Source of the DNA: a virus | Length of the DNA: 64,000 nucleotides | Virus record (IMG/VR): IMGVR_UViG_3300009130_000011 | Location: 38,755 to 102,754 of that record | Reading direction: 5' to 3' (one strand) | Part shown: positions 21,539-29,684 of the stretch, one piece after another | How the letters are laid out: each line of letters begins with the position of its first letter | Position numbering within the stretch: the stretch's first letter is position 1 | Made by a program: the position numbers and the translations under genes | The notes under the pieces: model-generated | Seen by the model: only the letters and a program-made list of their open reading frames with translations | What the model was told of the DNA's origin: nothing | Databases searched by the model: none

Positions 21539-22157
21539 GTTTGTTTAATAATTTAATTATATTTACTAAAGCTTTGTCTGCAATTTCGTCTTTTTGTTGG
21601 CGATTGCAATTTGGAAAAGCGCAATTATATATTAAAATATTTTTTGAATTGTAAGTTTTACTAAGCTTAAAGCAGAGAGAGCATAGCAAAATTAATACGA
21701 TCTTAAATTTTAATTTAGGGTGTTTTATTTTCAGGTAAGCACTTAACTCTTCGCATTCATGTATATCATTTTTTATCGACCAATCATGTTTTGTCGCATA
21801 TTCTGCATTATGATGAGATTCTAGATGACCCCGTTTAAGGAAAATTAATTGATCATCTTTCAGTTCAAGCAATTCCATAAAACGGACAATTCTTCTTTTC
21901 ATGGCTTGTTCGTCCTTAGGAAACGTATTATGAGGAAAAATTAATTTAGACTCTAAATTCATCGGATGCTCATCTCCGTGTGAATTTATAAATTTATCTT
22001 GAGGTAAAAAATTTTTAAAATTATTTTTAATTATGTTTGAAACTCCTCCGTGTGGTATTACCCAGTCGAAGGGCAAAGAAAAATTCCTTAAGTTTAAATC
22101 TCGAAGTTTTTCAGCTATTTGACATCCATAGCCCAAAGAAATGTAGATATTTTGCAT
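21492..22157 (-). CDS. DUF1796-like (papain-like cysteine peptidase-type) protein
   Basis: A 221-residue protein starting MQNIYISLGYGCQIAEKLRD, then RNFSLPFDWVIPHGGV. SLGxxCxxAxxLRxxxLRxxSxPFDW is the signature of DUF1796, a putative papain-like cysteine peptidase family; Cys13 would be the nucleophile and His61/His64 candidate partners. Members often occur in surface-polysaccharide loci. Here it heads a run of methyltransferase, nuclease-like and glycosyltransferase genes, which fits. Confidence 0.8.
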   Translation of the reverse strand: MQNIYISLGYGCQIAEKLRDLNLRNFSLPFDWVIPHGGVSNIIKNNFKNFLPQDKFINSHGDEHPMNLESKLIFPHNTFPKDEQAMKRRIVRFMELLELKDDQLIFLKRGHLESHHNAEYATKHDWSIKNDIHECEELSAYLKIKHPKLKFKIVLILLCSLCFKLSKTYNSKNILIYNCAFPNCNRQQKDEIADKALVNIIKLLNKHENYNKQDIQKLVYS

Positions 22158-22159
22158 AC

Positions 22160-22951
22160 TTATATTGAGTAGGGAAACCCCTGATAGTTAATAACTCTCC
22201 TATTTGGGTCGTTAGGTTTATCTAATTTTGTTGGAAATGTTGATTTATTAAGATTCGGCTCGCCTTTTATGTCTGCCTTCCTTATGTATGTCATTTCAAA
22301 ACACTCGGCAACTCTTGTGGAAACTTCATCATTAACATGATAGCAAACAGAACCACAATTATTGGGGTTAAAATGAATTGCCCAATGGCTTGAAGATAAT
22401 CTTTCTAAGCACCTCCATTTGTATCGCTCATATGGCTCATGGAACTCAATGGCGATTTGCTTGAATTTAGATAGCTGGTCATCATCAAGGCTATTTAGCC
22501 AAATATATTCGTCTCCTTCTATGTCCATCTTTAAAAAAATGTCATCATAGTCTTTCAACAAGTTAGATAAATTATCTTCTTTTTTAGAGTTTTTATCTGA
22601 GATATTCTTGCTGTAGAATTTTATTCTTCTATCTTTTGTAGGCATCTTCTCTATAGAGCCATCAAAAGCGTAAGCTGGAACATCATTGAGAGATAGAAAA
22701 TCTTGCTCAAAAGAGTCATCGTCATTGACTCCTGCACTAATTAAGCAATCGTAAGTCAAACCCTCTGCAATTACATAGCCTCCATCTCCATCTCTGCCAA
22801 CACGAATTTTATTGAAAGGTGATTCATGTATTAAAATAGAAGCTAATGGAAAATCTTTATTAATGAACTTAAACTTGTCTAGCCTAACAATATCTGCCAC
22901 ATCTATACCCATTTGTTGAGCAAAAGATAGATAATAACTTGGTAGATTCAT
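22160..22951 (-). CDS. FkbM-like SAM-dependent methyltransferase
   Basis: A 263-residue protein with RVGRDGDGGYVIAEGLTYDC (about residues 50-69), LISAGVNDDDSFEQDF as the SAM-binding loop, and FLKMDIEGDEYIWL (about 139-152), the post-motif typical of FkbM-type methyltransferases. The C-terminal part (EFHEPYERYKWRCLERLSSS) matches the family's variable tail. Such enzymes often O-methylate sugars in surface glycans; the glycosyltransferase two genes downstream supports that. Substrate unknown. Confidence 0.82.
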   Translation of the reverse strand: MNLPSYYLSFAQQMGIDVADIVRLDKFKFINKDFPLASILIHESPFNKIRVGRDGDGGYVIAEGLTYDCLISAGVNDDDSFEQDFLSLNDVPAYAFDGSIEKMPTKDRRIKFYSKNISDKNSKKEDNLSNLLKDYDDIFLKMDIEGDEYIWLNSLDDDQLSKFKQIAIEFHEPYERYKWRCLERLSSSHWAIHFNPNNCGSVCYHVNDEVSTRVAECFEMTYIRKADIKGEPNLNKSTFPTKLDKPNDPNRRVINYQGFPYSI

Positions 22952-22953
22952 AT

Positions 22954-23514
22954 TTATTTAAATATATTAAAAAATTCTTTTGGATGAATTAATTCTGAAT
23001 AAGGAAGGTTATACATGTCAACTTTTGTGGTAAAGTCATTGCTATTGTCCACATCTCCTTTCTTCCATAGTTTAGCTTTTTTAAAATACTCGTCTCTTTC
23101 CATGAAGCCACAAAACCATACGCTTAATGGGTTGTAATACTGCCTAGGATGTTCTTTTGTTGAGCGTTGAAAGGTTATACTTAAAAATAAGTAATAATTA
23201 GGTTGTTGGTGCTTGCTTGTGTCTGCTATAGAAGCATCGTAATAAGACTTAGGATTGGCAGTCCTGCGCTTAGTCTTTACTTCAAGATCAATCTCTGTAG
23301 AGCCTTTGTATTTTATTAAATCTCTGTCATATTTGGATCTACCAAGTTCGCAACTAACATTATTTGCCTTAATATGTTTTGCAATTGAAAACTCCCCTAA
23401 ATATCCAGCCCTATTACCCCCACCTTTAGTTATTGAATTATTTATTTCTCCAAGTTCTTCAGCCTTTTTTTTGGCTTCTGCGATCATTGCGTGAGTAAAT
23501 GGTATTTCAATCAT
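22954..23514 (-). CDS. PD-(D/E)XK nuclease-like protein
   Basis: A 186-residue protein. N-terminal GGGNRAGYLGEFSIAKHIKA, then KYDRDLIKYKGSTEIDLEVK followed by TKRR: the E...D...(x)ExK arrangement (Glu about 43, Asp about 64, Glu-x-Lys about 78-80) matches the catalytic core of PD-(D/E)XK nucleases. Tyr-rich C-terminal half. Probably a DNA endonuclease; target unknown. ATGA overlap with the upstream glycosyltransferase gene. Confidence 0.75.
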   Translation of the reverse strand: MIEIPFTHAMIAEAKKKAEELGEINNSITKGGGNRAGYLGEFSIAKHIKANNVSCELGRSKYDRDLIKYKGSTEIDLEVKTKRRTANPKSYYDASIADTSKHQQPNYYLFLSITFQRSTKEHPRQYYNPLSVWFCGFMERDEYFKKAKLWKKGDVDNSNDFTTKVDMYNLPYSELIHPKEFFNIFK

Positions 23515-24371
23515 AAATCTTTATGCCATGTCTGTAGGCTTTGGTGAATGAAGAAAGTATTCGGATGGTCTTCTGCTTTAACAGTAAAGGGTAGAAATCT
23601 TGACCAAGCTGCAGAAGCTGGGTTGTCATTATCAACTTTACTTAGATTTTTTGGATGAAAACTATCATAAACCACCCAAGGGTTTTCTTTGTCAATACTT
23701 GGAACTCTAGGCAGATTAACGCAGAACCAAGGAAATACATTAACTCCGTTTCCTGTTGCTAAATTTTCTGTTGCGTTTTTATACTTTATGTACGCTTCTC
23801 TTAGAAATCTTGGGCCAGTACTCCTTAATACGTTTTGGGTTTTAGGGTTCACATGAGGATTTGCTTTTAATTTTTTTTCTTGCTGAAATTGATAAGCTTG
23901 CAAACAAAAATGAACGAAAGGCCAAAACGGATCGCCTTTTGAAGAAACCATAATCCCGTTAAAAATTGTTTTTTGCAGGAAGAAAGCATTAGGGTATTCT
24001 TCAAAAAGAAATACTGATTTAGCACCTGCCCCAGATCTGTCGAGCGGCTGAATGACCCCTTTGTCTAGAAAATTAATCATTCTAGCAATGGGCTGAACTG
24101 CCTCCATGTCTAAGTCTAAATAAATGCCTCCATAGCGGTGCAAATAAAAATATCTGCAAGCATCAGCTTTTTGCACTGGCCATTTATAAGAATCATATGT
24201 GGGGAGAAACCAATTATAATGATCTTTAATTAAATTGTAATTATCTTCGTCGGACCAAAACTTATATTCAAAATTAGGATTAATTTTTAACAAGCGTTCG
24301 CGGTAAAGGCTTTCTTCTTTAGTTATTGAGTCTTCATCCTTCTGACTCTGGTGAATAATTTTTGGAATCAT
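23511..24371 (-). CDS. GT32-type glycosyltransferase
   Basis: A 286-residue protein. I start it at the ATG at 24371 (MIPKIIHQSQKDEDSITKEE), just beyond the IF-1 stop. It has the GT32 (Gly_transf_sug) blocks: IPKIIHQ, YKFWSDEDNYNLIKDHYNWF, VQKADACRYFYLHRYGGIYL and DLDMEAVQPI with the DxD catalytic motif. Enzymes of this family transfer sugars, often mannose or galactose, to surface polysaccharides. The C-terminus has VYDSFHPKNL and FFIHQSLQTWH. Confidence 0.88.
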   Translation of the reverse strand: MIPKIIHQSQKDEDSITKEESLYRERLLKINPNFEYKFWSDEDNYNLIKDHYNWFLPTYDSYKWPVQKADACRYFYLHRYGGIYLDLDMEAVQPIARMINFLDKGVIQPLDRSGAGAKSVFLFEEYPNAFFLQKTIFNGIMVSSKGDPFWPFVHFCLQAYQFQQEKKLKANPHVNPKTQNVLRSTGPRFLREAYIKYKNATENLATGNGVNVFPWFCVNLPRVPSIDKENPWVVYDSFHPKNLSKVDNDNPASAAWSRFLPFTVKAEDHPNTFFIHQSLQTWHKDL

Positions 24372-24372
24372 C

Positions 24373-24657
24373 TTATCTTTTTCTCGGGCCAAAACTTCTT
24401 TTTGGAGATTGTTTGTTTGAGACGGGGTTTCTGAGTCGATATATGATTCTGGCTTTGTCCAGATCTAAGGGGCTCATCTCCATCTTAACAAGATCGCCAA
24501 CAGTAATCTTAATAAAATGTTTTCTAAGTTTTCCAGATATGTGAGCTAAGACCTCATGACCATTTGAAAGCTCTGCGCGGAACATGGTGCTCGGTAGAAC
24601 TGCAGTTATTTTTCCCTCAACCTCCACCATCCCTTGACTTTTTTTATTCGGACTCAT
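24373..24657 (-). CDS. infA: Translation initiation factor IF-1
   Basis: A 94-residue protein whose residues 10-76 closely match bacterial IF-1: [66 protein letters not shown]. This single OB-fold binds the ribosomal A site during initiation. The usual protein is about 72 residues; here there is a nine-residue N-terminal addition and a basic 18-residue tail ([18 protein letters not shown]). The start overlaps the sigma factor gene by 14 bases. A phage-encoded IF-1 is unusual, and could adapt host ribosomes to phage mRNAs. Confidence 0.94.
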   Translation of the reverse strand: MSPNKKSQGMVEVEGKITAVLPSTMFRAELSNGHEVLAHISGKLRKHFIKITVGDLVKMEMSPLDLDKARIIYRLRNPVSNKQSPKRSFGPRKR

Positions 24658-25174
24658 TGTATTTATTTAAAATTTTTTTAGCTTTATGAATGGTTCTTCG
24701 TCGATAGCTGTATATATTGCGCATTGAATACCCTGTTTCGTGAGACATTTGTTTTGGACTCTTGCCTTCCAGCATTTTATCAAACATAATTAAAGACTTT
24801 GAAGAAAGATTTGACCTAATTACTTCTATCAAGCGCATTCTCTCCATTTTTATTTCATGCAAAATTTTCTCTTCAAGTTTTTCATCCGCCAAGAATTCAT
24901 ATAGAGGCTCTGCTCCATACGAAACTCTTTTCAATTCTCTAGCCCTCTTTTTTTTAAAAGCCATGAGAGTGAAACGAGCTACAGAAAAAGCCCAAGGCAA
25001 AAAGTCTCTAGAATCGTCAAAGTTATCCCGTTTTTTGATGAGAGTCAAATTAGTCTCTTGTAAGATGTCATTAACTTCGTCAGCATAATAATGCATTGAA
25101 GATAGAAAGCTTTTTAGCTTAGTCTGGCTGTCAGACATATTTTTGAAATAAGCGTCTTTAACTAACTTGGACAT
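24644..25174 (-). CDS. ECF-type RNA polymerase sigma factor
   Basis: A 176-residue sigma-70 family factor. Region 2 is visible as [20 protein letters not shown] and [20 protein letters not shown]; region 4 as [20 protein letters not shown] and [20 protein letters not shown], a helix-turn-helix. The DVLQETN...FxxWAxxIAR style resembles the Rhodopirellula/Verrucomicrobium sigma family. It sits directly upstream of IF-1, so the same mRNA encodes a transcription and a translation factor. No anti-sigma gene is beside it. Confidence 0.88.
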   Translation of the reverse strand: MSKLVKDAYFKNMSDSQTKLKSFLSSMHYYADEVNDILQETNLTLIKKRDNFDDSRDFLPWAFSVARFTLMAFKKKRARELKRVSYGAEPLYEFLADEKLEEKILHEIKMERMRLIEVIRSNLSSKSLIMFDKMLEGKSPKQMSHETGYSMRNIYSYRRRTIHKAKKILNKYNESE

Positions 25175-25177
25175 AAA

Positions 25178-25591
25178 TTAATGGATGCAAGCTCCTCCTT
25201 TTTTTAGAAAAGCCATAAAATCCGATAAAAAAGTTTTGTTACCGCTAAAGTGCATCATTAATGTATTGTGATCTTTGTTGCGAAGCGCATCATAATAATC
25301 TTCATAACCGTCATCATCATAGCCAAAGTGTTTGAAAAAATCTGTGATCTGCTCGTCTGGAATGTCCTCATATGCCACTTCAATTGCTTGAAATAATTTC
25401 TCACAATCTCCTTGAGTTATTTTTTGACCATCATTGCTGAGATAAGAGCCGTCCCAAGATTCATCATTTTCTAGAAGTGTGCCAGCAGGTTCCCAGCCGT
25501 ATGCTTCGCCTAATAAAAGCAAAGGCCTCCACTCAAAAAAGTTTATATTAAACTCTTCGCTATCTTCTATGCTAACTAAAGTGAAGCCCAT
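25178..25591 (-). CDS. Unknown acidic protein (137 aa)
   Basis: MGFTLVSIEDSEEFNINFFE..., Asp/Trp/Tyr-rich with helical middle (QLFQAIEVAYEDIPDEQITD) and end FMAFLKKGGACIH. It may be a small regulator or immunity-type protein, but no family was recognised. It precedes the sigma factor gene in the same operon. Confidence 0.7.
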   Translation of the reverse strand: MGFTLVSIEDSEEFNINFFEWRPLLLLGEAYGWEPAGTLLENDESWDGSYLSNDGQKITQGDCEKLFQAIEVAYEDIPDEQITDFFKHFGYDDDGYEDYYDALRNKDHNTLMMHFSGNKTFLSDFMAFLKKGGACIH

Positions 25592-25722
25592 TATGGATTT
25601 ATCGTTTCAGAATTAGACAAGATTAAATCTAGCTTTTCATCTATTTTTAGAAGCTGACTTTGAAAATAAAATACAAAAATAATAGCTATTAAGCTCCAAA
25701 TATACTTTTGTTTAATCCTCAT
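25591..25722 (-). CDS. Small membrane-anchored protein (43 aa)
   Basis: MRIKQKYIWSLIAIIFVFYF... gives an N-terminal transmembrane helix, followed by an acidic amphipathic tail (QLLKIDEKLDLILSNSETIN). TAA-ATG adjacency with the next gene. Function unknown. Confidence 0.55.
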   Translation of the reverse strand: MRIKQKYIWSLIAIIFVFYFQSQLLKIDEKLDLILSNSETINP

Positions 25723-25984
25723 ATTGAGGATTCCAGTAAACATTATCAAAAAGAACTAGTTCTACTTTTTCCCCGTGATCAACTTCAAAACCTACGGGGT
25801 CACCTTCTCCTACGGGAAAGTCACTATCCTTATAAAAAAATTCTAAAAAATCTGTCGCGAAAACAATGTCTTCGCTATTTAATGCTAATCTAGATTGGCT
25901 AGTTGTGGTAGAGAAAGATTCCTCTGTTTGACCAATTAGCTTTTCTCTAGAACCTGTAACAAATGATGCTTTAATGCTTTTCAT
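25712..25984 (-). CDS. Small unknown protein (90 aa)
   Basis: MKSIKASFVTGSREKLIGQT... followed by a beta-type region with acidic loops (DFPVGEGDPVGFEVDHGEKV) and NVYWNPQYED. Probably a small beta-barrel type domain; no family recognised. Confidence 0.66.
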   Translation of the reverse strand: MKSIKASFVTGSREKLIGQTEESFSTTTSQSRLALNSEDIVFATDFLEFFYKDSDFPVGEGDPVGFEVDHGEKVELVLFDNVYWNPQYED

Positions 25985-25988
25985 AAAA

Positions 25989-27125
25989 TTATTTCAAAAG
26001 CCCCCAATGAAAGTTTGTTTTAGCCTTTCCTCTTTCTTTGTATTCTTCCTCTGTAACTAGACATCTTTCTTTAAGACGAGACACTCGAGTTTTATTATGA
26101 TAGCACTGTATCACAAATAACATTTCTCGATAAAAAGAACTAAAAGCTCCCCCTCCATGAGATTTTGCCCCTCGTTTGATCTTTATTCTGTCAGAATATC
26201 TCACTCTTGATACTTCTCGAAATTTACCTACCACAACATTTTCATCTGGGCAATCTTCTCCTTGCATTGCAATATTGACCCCTTCTTTTTGGAGATTTAG
26301 AAAACCATCGCTGTCCGCAGTAAGCATTTGCCAGAGAGTTTTTGCTTTCTCGGGGTGGCGTTGCCAATATTGGAAAAGAGCTACGTGATGCCCATCAAAA
26401 AGAGGTCTCGTTTTGTCTTGGTTGTTTATAATCTCCACAGCTTCCCTTGCTACTTCATTATAAGTTTTCCCCTGCTCTGACGGAAAGTCTTCTCTCATAA
26501 TTTCTTGAGCTTCTTGTTTGGTGCATAAACCCTTGTCCATGCCGTCGCCACTAAGAGTCTTTCTAAACGAATTATATATAAGTTTAAGAGCTTTTGCTCC
26601 GACTTTGTCGCTTTTCTTAATGCACCCATTAAGAATTGCAGTATCAACTAAAGATCTTGATGCTCCGCCATCTACGATGTCTGCCATTTCGGGCGGCTGG
26701 CCTTTTAAGACAAGAAAGGGGGCTGAAAATTCTGCAAGGTTATCGGGGTTTCTTAGTTCGGCAGTTTTAACAACCGCCCTAAGTCTATGCTCTCCATTAA
26801 TACGAGTTCCGTCTTCGGTGAACATTAAGCAATCGTTCCCAGATTTCCACTCACCTCGATCCATTGATCTGGAGTATTCTGATACAAAAGATTTCCTGAG
26901 AGTTCGATTGTAACCATTGTGATGGTCCAAAATGTGCTTCGCTTCTTCGCCATTAATATAAGCTAGGACAGGTATTGGATCATAATGCGCAGATATAAAA
27001 CGATGAACAGGTTTAAGATTGCCATCTACCATTTCCCAATATGGTGAATGCTGCTTTCTTGAAGCTTCTGTAATCATTTCTGAGTTTGAATTAATTTGAT
27101 TGCGATTTTTAACTTTCGTCTTCAT
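25989..27125 (-). CDS. ParB-like protein
   Basis: A 378-residue protein, start at the ATG at 27125 (MKTKVKNRNQINSNSEMITE). The N-terminal third contains RSMDRGEWKSGNDCLMFTED and GTRINGEHRLRAVVKTAELR, the G-x-H-R-L-x-A signature of ParB/Srx-type domains common in phages, followed by VLKGQPPEMADIVDGGASRS. The C-terminus is long and basic (RYSDRIKIKRGAKSHGGGAF). ParB-like phage proteins may act as CTP or ATP switches or nucleases; no partner ParA is present. Confidence 0.82.
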   Translation of the reverse strand: MKTKVKNRNQINSNSEMITEASRKQHSPYWEMVDGNLKPVHRFISAHYDPIPVLAYINGEEAKHILDHHNGYNRTLRKSFVSEYSRSMDRGEWKSGNDCLMFTEDGTRINGEHRLRAVVKTAELRNPDNLAEFSAPFLVLKGQPPEMADIVDGGASRSLVDTAILNGCIKKSDKVGAKALKLIYNSFRKTLSGDGMDKGLCTKQEAQEIMREDFPSEQGKTYNEVAREAVEIINNQDKTRPLFDGHHVALFQYWQRHPEKAKTLWQMLTADSDGFLNLQKEGVNIAMQGEDCPDENVVVGKFREVSRVRYSDRIKIKRGAKSHGGGAFSSFYREMLFVIQCYHNKTRVSRLKERCLVTEEEYKERGKAKTNFHWGLLK

Positions 27126-27396
27126 TGTTTTGTAATAACTTATTGACATTTAAAGCTTCATCGAAAACGAATTGACCGCTTTCGGCTAGGCTATCTAAAT
27201 CTTTTTGTTTTATTTGGGTTTTTTCTGTTTTGCGAAACCAATTTCTTTGCGCCATACTTGTGACAAAACGCATGAAAGAAAAGGCATAAACTTTATTTAA
27301 GCAAACTTTATTGCCGTCTGCTTGGGTGATTGTAAATGTTTTATTCTCATCGTCCCATTCAAATTTTGCGTATTTTAGAGATCTTTCAATTTTCAT
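27109..27396 (-). CDS. Small unknown protein (95 aa)
   Basis: MKIERSLKYAKFEWDDENKT..., with KVYAFSFMRFVTSMAQRNWF in the middle and an acidic tail. First gene of the ParB-like unit behind its own promoter. No family recognised. Confidence 0.7.
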   Translation of the reverse strand: MKIERSLKYAKFEWDDENKTFTITQADGNKVCLNKVYAFSFMRFVTSMAQRNWFRKTEKTQIKQKDLDSLAESGQFVFDEALNVNKLLQNNEDES

Positions 27397-27405
27397 TATT
27401 CTTTA

Positions 27406-27434
27406 ATGTTAGCACAAAGAGGTTTAATTGTCAA
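27406..27434 (-). promoter_or_regulatory. Sigma-70 type promoter, near-leaderless
   Basis: TTGACA, 17-base spacer, TAACAT, then nine bases to the ATG at 27396. It overlaps the 3' end of the upstream gene. Confidence 0.82.
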
Positions 27435-27600
27435 GATTATTTTTGACGAATTTTTCCGCTTCATCAAAAGCTTCTGGATGATATTTCTTGCACCATTTCA
27501 ATACCCATTCTTTAACATAGATATTAACTAAATCTTCTTTATCGAAATTAATCGAATACTTCCCGCATGGAGTTGGCTCTCTACGCTGTCTAACTCGCAT
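27424..27600 (-). CDS. Small unknown basic protein (58 aa)
   Basis: MRVRQRREPTPCGKYSINFD... then KEWVLKWCKKYHPEAFDEAE. Arg-rich N-terminus with a Cys, suggesting nucleic-acid contact. Overlaps the epimerase gene by 11 bases. Function unknown. Confidence 0.62.
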   Translation of the reverse strand: MRVRQRREPTPCGKYSINFDKEDLVNIYVKEWVLKWCKKYHPEAFDEAEKFVKNNLDN

Positions 27601-28414
27601 TGAAACACCTCTTCAACCCTTCTTCAATGCTTACCTTTGGTTCCCATCCTAAAGCTTTTAGCTCTGATATATCTGCAAGAGTATTTCTCGCATCACCTTT
27701 TCTCGCTGAAGCGTATTTCCAAGACACGCCTTTATTATGCTCGTCAATATAGTTTTTAATATAGTTCATTGATACGGCTTTTCCAGATCCAACATTAAAA
27801 TATTTTCCATTAAATTTTTGCTCGCTGTTCATCACAAAAATATTAGCAGATACAATATCCTCAACATGAACTAAGTCTCTGGTCTGTTCTCCGTCTCCGT
27901 CCATTCTTAATTGATCGCATTTCCTTATTTTTTCCATCCAAGCTGCAATTGCAGTAGTATAAGCTCCTCCATATGGCTGGTCTTCAGAATACGCATTAAA
28001 ATATCTCAAGCAAACTGTATCCATCCCATATAAGCGAGAATAAAGCTCACACTCCATCTCTGACATTAGTTTATGTAATCCGTAGGGAGATAAGGGAACT
28101 CCGTCTCCATGCCCCATAATTGCAGAAGAAGAAGAGAAAATAAACCTTTTTACCCCATGGTCTTTACTCCACTCTAGAAGTCTAGAGGTCGATAAAACAT
28201 TTTGTTTTAAAGTATAGCTCGGCGACTCTACAGACATTTCAACTCTGGGAAGCGCCGCAAAATGAAATACAAAATCGAAATCGCCGTCAGGTAATCGTTC
28301 ATTCAAATCTTCTCCATCTTTTAGGTCAATTCCTACTACAGGCTTACCTAGCATTTTAACTTTTTTGTATAGGTGTCCACCTATATACCCTTTATGGCCA
28401 GTTACTAATATCAT
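27590..28414 (-). CDS. NAD-dependent sugar epimerase/dehydratase
   Basis: A 274-residue extended short-chain dehydrogenase; start at the ATG at 28414 (MILVTGHKGYIGGHLYKKVK) with the glycine-rich TGxxGYIG nucleotide motif. The catalytic tyrosine motif is YGLHKLMSEMEC, and DGEQTRDLVHVEDIVSANIF is the family's substrate region. Most like GalE/WbpP-type UDP-sugar 4-epimerases. It would supply a modified UDP- or dTDP-sugar to glycosyltransferases here. Overlaps the lipoprotein gene by 23 bases. Confidence 0.88.
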   Translation of the reverse strand: MILVTGHKGYIGGHLYKKVKMLGKPVVGIDLKDGEDLNERLPDGDFDFVFHFAALPRVEMSVESPSYTLKQNVLSTSRLLEWSKDHGVKRFIFSSSSAIMGHGDGVPLSPYGLHKLMSEMECELYSRLYGMDTVCLRYFNAYSEDQPYGGAYTTAIAAWMEKIRKCDQLRMDGDGEQTRDLVHVEDIVSANIFVMNSEQKFNGKYFNVGSGKAVSMNYIKNYIDEHNKGVSWKYASARKGDARNTLADISELKALGWEPKVSIEEGLKRCFNAS

Positions 28415-28730
28415 TTTTTTTATTACTATTATATGGATAAAGCCAACCTCTGCCAGAATGAATTTCTTCTGTATCTGGAGGTTGTTCAAATTTTAAATTA
28501 AGAGACTCTACTATTTTATTCGCTTCCTCAGATTTTAGTGGAAGCATTTCTCCGTCAACCCACACTGCATAAGGTAAAGACCCATTAAGATTGAATGGAT
28601 GGGGCAATCGGTTTACTTCGACTACAGGCTCAACAGCAAGATTGGGAAAAGGTTCGATGTCCTTAGTCACGCTAGTAAAGCATCCAGACATAAAACTGAG
28701 GTATAAGAATAATCCCGCTTTTTTTATCAT
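28392..28730 (-). CDS. Putative lipoprotein (112 aa)
   Basis: Start at the ATG at 28730 (MIKKAGLFLYLSFMSGCFTS): Lys-rich start, hydrophobic stretch and FMSGC as lipobox, so Cys17 would be lipidated. The mature protein has a Pro-rich loop (VEVNRLPHPFNLNGSLP) and ends SNKKNDISNWP. It could be an outer-membrane-attached phage protein, for example for exclusion or release; nothing confirms this. Confidence 0.72.
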   Translation of the reverse strand: MIKKAGLFLYLSFMSGCFTSVTKDIEPFPNLAVEPVVEVNRLPHPFNLNGSLPYAVWVDGEMLPLKSEEANKIVESLNLKFEQPPDTEEIHSGRGWLYPYNSNKKNDISNWP

Positions 28731-28737
28731 TAAAAAT

Positions 28738-28766
28738 ACTTTAGCAGAAAAACAATTTTCTGTCAA
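28738..28766 (-). promoter_or_regulatory. Sigma-70 type promoter, leaderless
   Basis: TTGACA, 17-base spacer, TAAAGT, then seven bases to the ATG at 28730. Confidence 0.86.
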
Positions 28767-28794
28767 GTGTTAAAAGGAAAAAATTTATGCGGAG

Positions 28795-28962
28795 CTATTT
28801 CCACTTGCAATAATTTGGGTCTTCGAGCCTTTTCCTTCGCATATAGTCCCGCTTTTGCTGCCTCCGTTTTTCTAGATTCTCTTCATCATACTTCTTACGC
28901 GCGCGCGTAAGAGCTTTTTTCCCTGATTCTGTCGAGGCGTATTTCTTTTGTCTATCGTCCAC
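28795..28962 (-). CDS. Small very basic phage protein (55 aa)
   Basis: A GTG-start frame (28962) with MDDRQKKYASTESGKKALTR, then ARKKYDEENLEKRRQQKRDY and ending LEDPNYCKWK. Highly Lys/Arg-rich with a Lys-rich repeat style typical of small phage proteins. No ATG is available in frame, so GTG is inferred. It contains the CG palindrome at 28893-28912. Confidence 0.62.
   Translation of the reverse strand: MDDRQKKYASTESGKKALTRARKKYDEENLEKRRQQKRDYMRRKRLEDPNYCKWK
28893..28912. repeat. 20-base perfect palindrome with (CG)n core
   Basis: Twenty bases reading TCTTACGCGCGCGCGTAAGA, identical on both strands. Alternating CG of ten bases is very unusual in this AT-rich genome. It lies inside the coding region of the small basic protein (codons for LTRARK). 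Either a coding coincidence or a structural or protein-binding site. Confidence 0.8.
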
Positions 28963-28967
28963 TATGA

Positions 28968-29156
28968 CTAATCTCTCTGTCGAATATTTTTTTTGGTTTT
29001 TGGTTTTTTGCTGAAGATCGCATCAAAATTTTCTCTATATTGCTCCGAAAAAATGTTTCGAGGTTGATCTCCTTTTCCTGCTTGAGTATTATATTTATTG
29101 TTAAAATCTCGAACGATTTGTTTCTCTGATTTTTTTTGTTTAGGTTTTGATTTCAT
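28968..29156 (-). CDS. Small basic phage protein with GKGDxPRN motif (62 aa)
   Basis: MKSKPKQKKSEKQIVRDFNN, then AGKGDQPRNIFSEQYRENFD and IFSKKPKTKKNIRQRD. The GKGDxPR...Y..N.D.IF pattern is a recurring small phage protein type, likely nucleic-acid associated. Stop overlaps the next ATG. Confidence 0.7.
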   Translation of the reverse strand: MKSKPKQKKSEKQIVRDFNNKYNTQAGKGDQPRNIFSEQYRENFDAIFSKKPKTKKNIRQRD

Positions 29157-29395
29157 TTTATACTAATCGGTTCGAACCAAACTGTGCAACTATCAAGCCG
29201 CAAATCTTTTTGAACTTGAGTGCAACAATAGCCAATTTGAGCCATTCTTTCTGTTAGCGTAGTTAAATAGTTGATGTCTAGTTTGCATTTAATCTCTTCG
29301 CATTCAATCTGCGCATCGCTTTCGGCTTTATGCATAATAGTCGACACACAAATGTCGCTAGAGAATTCTTCGCACACAGAAACACCTATAGTCAT
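29153..29395 (-). CDS. Small unknown protein (80 aa)
   Basis: Start at the ATG at 29395 (MTIGVSVCEEFSSDICVSTI), seven bases after a -10 box. Several Cys (VCEEFSSDIC, IECEEIKC, GYCCTQ) suggest metal binding or disulfides. Ends CTVWFEPISIK. No family recognised. Confidence 0.68.
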   Translation of the reverse strand: MTIGVSVCEEFSSDICVSTIMHKAESDAQIECEEIKCKLDINYLTTLTERMAQIGYCCTQVQKDLRLDSCTVWFEPISIK

Positions 29396-29402
29396 ATCAA
29401 CT

Positions 29403-29431
29403 ATATTAACACGATCCAAGACAAAAGTCAA
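29403..29431 (-). promoter_or_regulatory. Sigma-70 type promoter, leaderless
   Basis: TTGACT, 17-base spacer, TAATAT, then seven bases to the ATG at 29395. Confidence 0.85.
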
Positions 29432-29449
29432 GGATAATATACTCAGCTC

Positions 29450-29605
<156 letters not shown>

Positions 29606-29684
29606 TTTAAATTTAATTAAATGTTAATATAATTTATTATAAAATATAATCGGAAATATTTACACAAAAAAGTAATTTAAGAGA

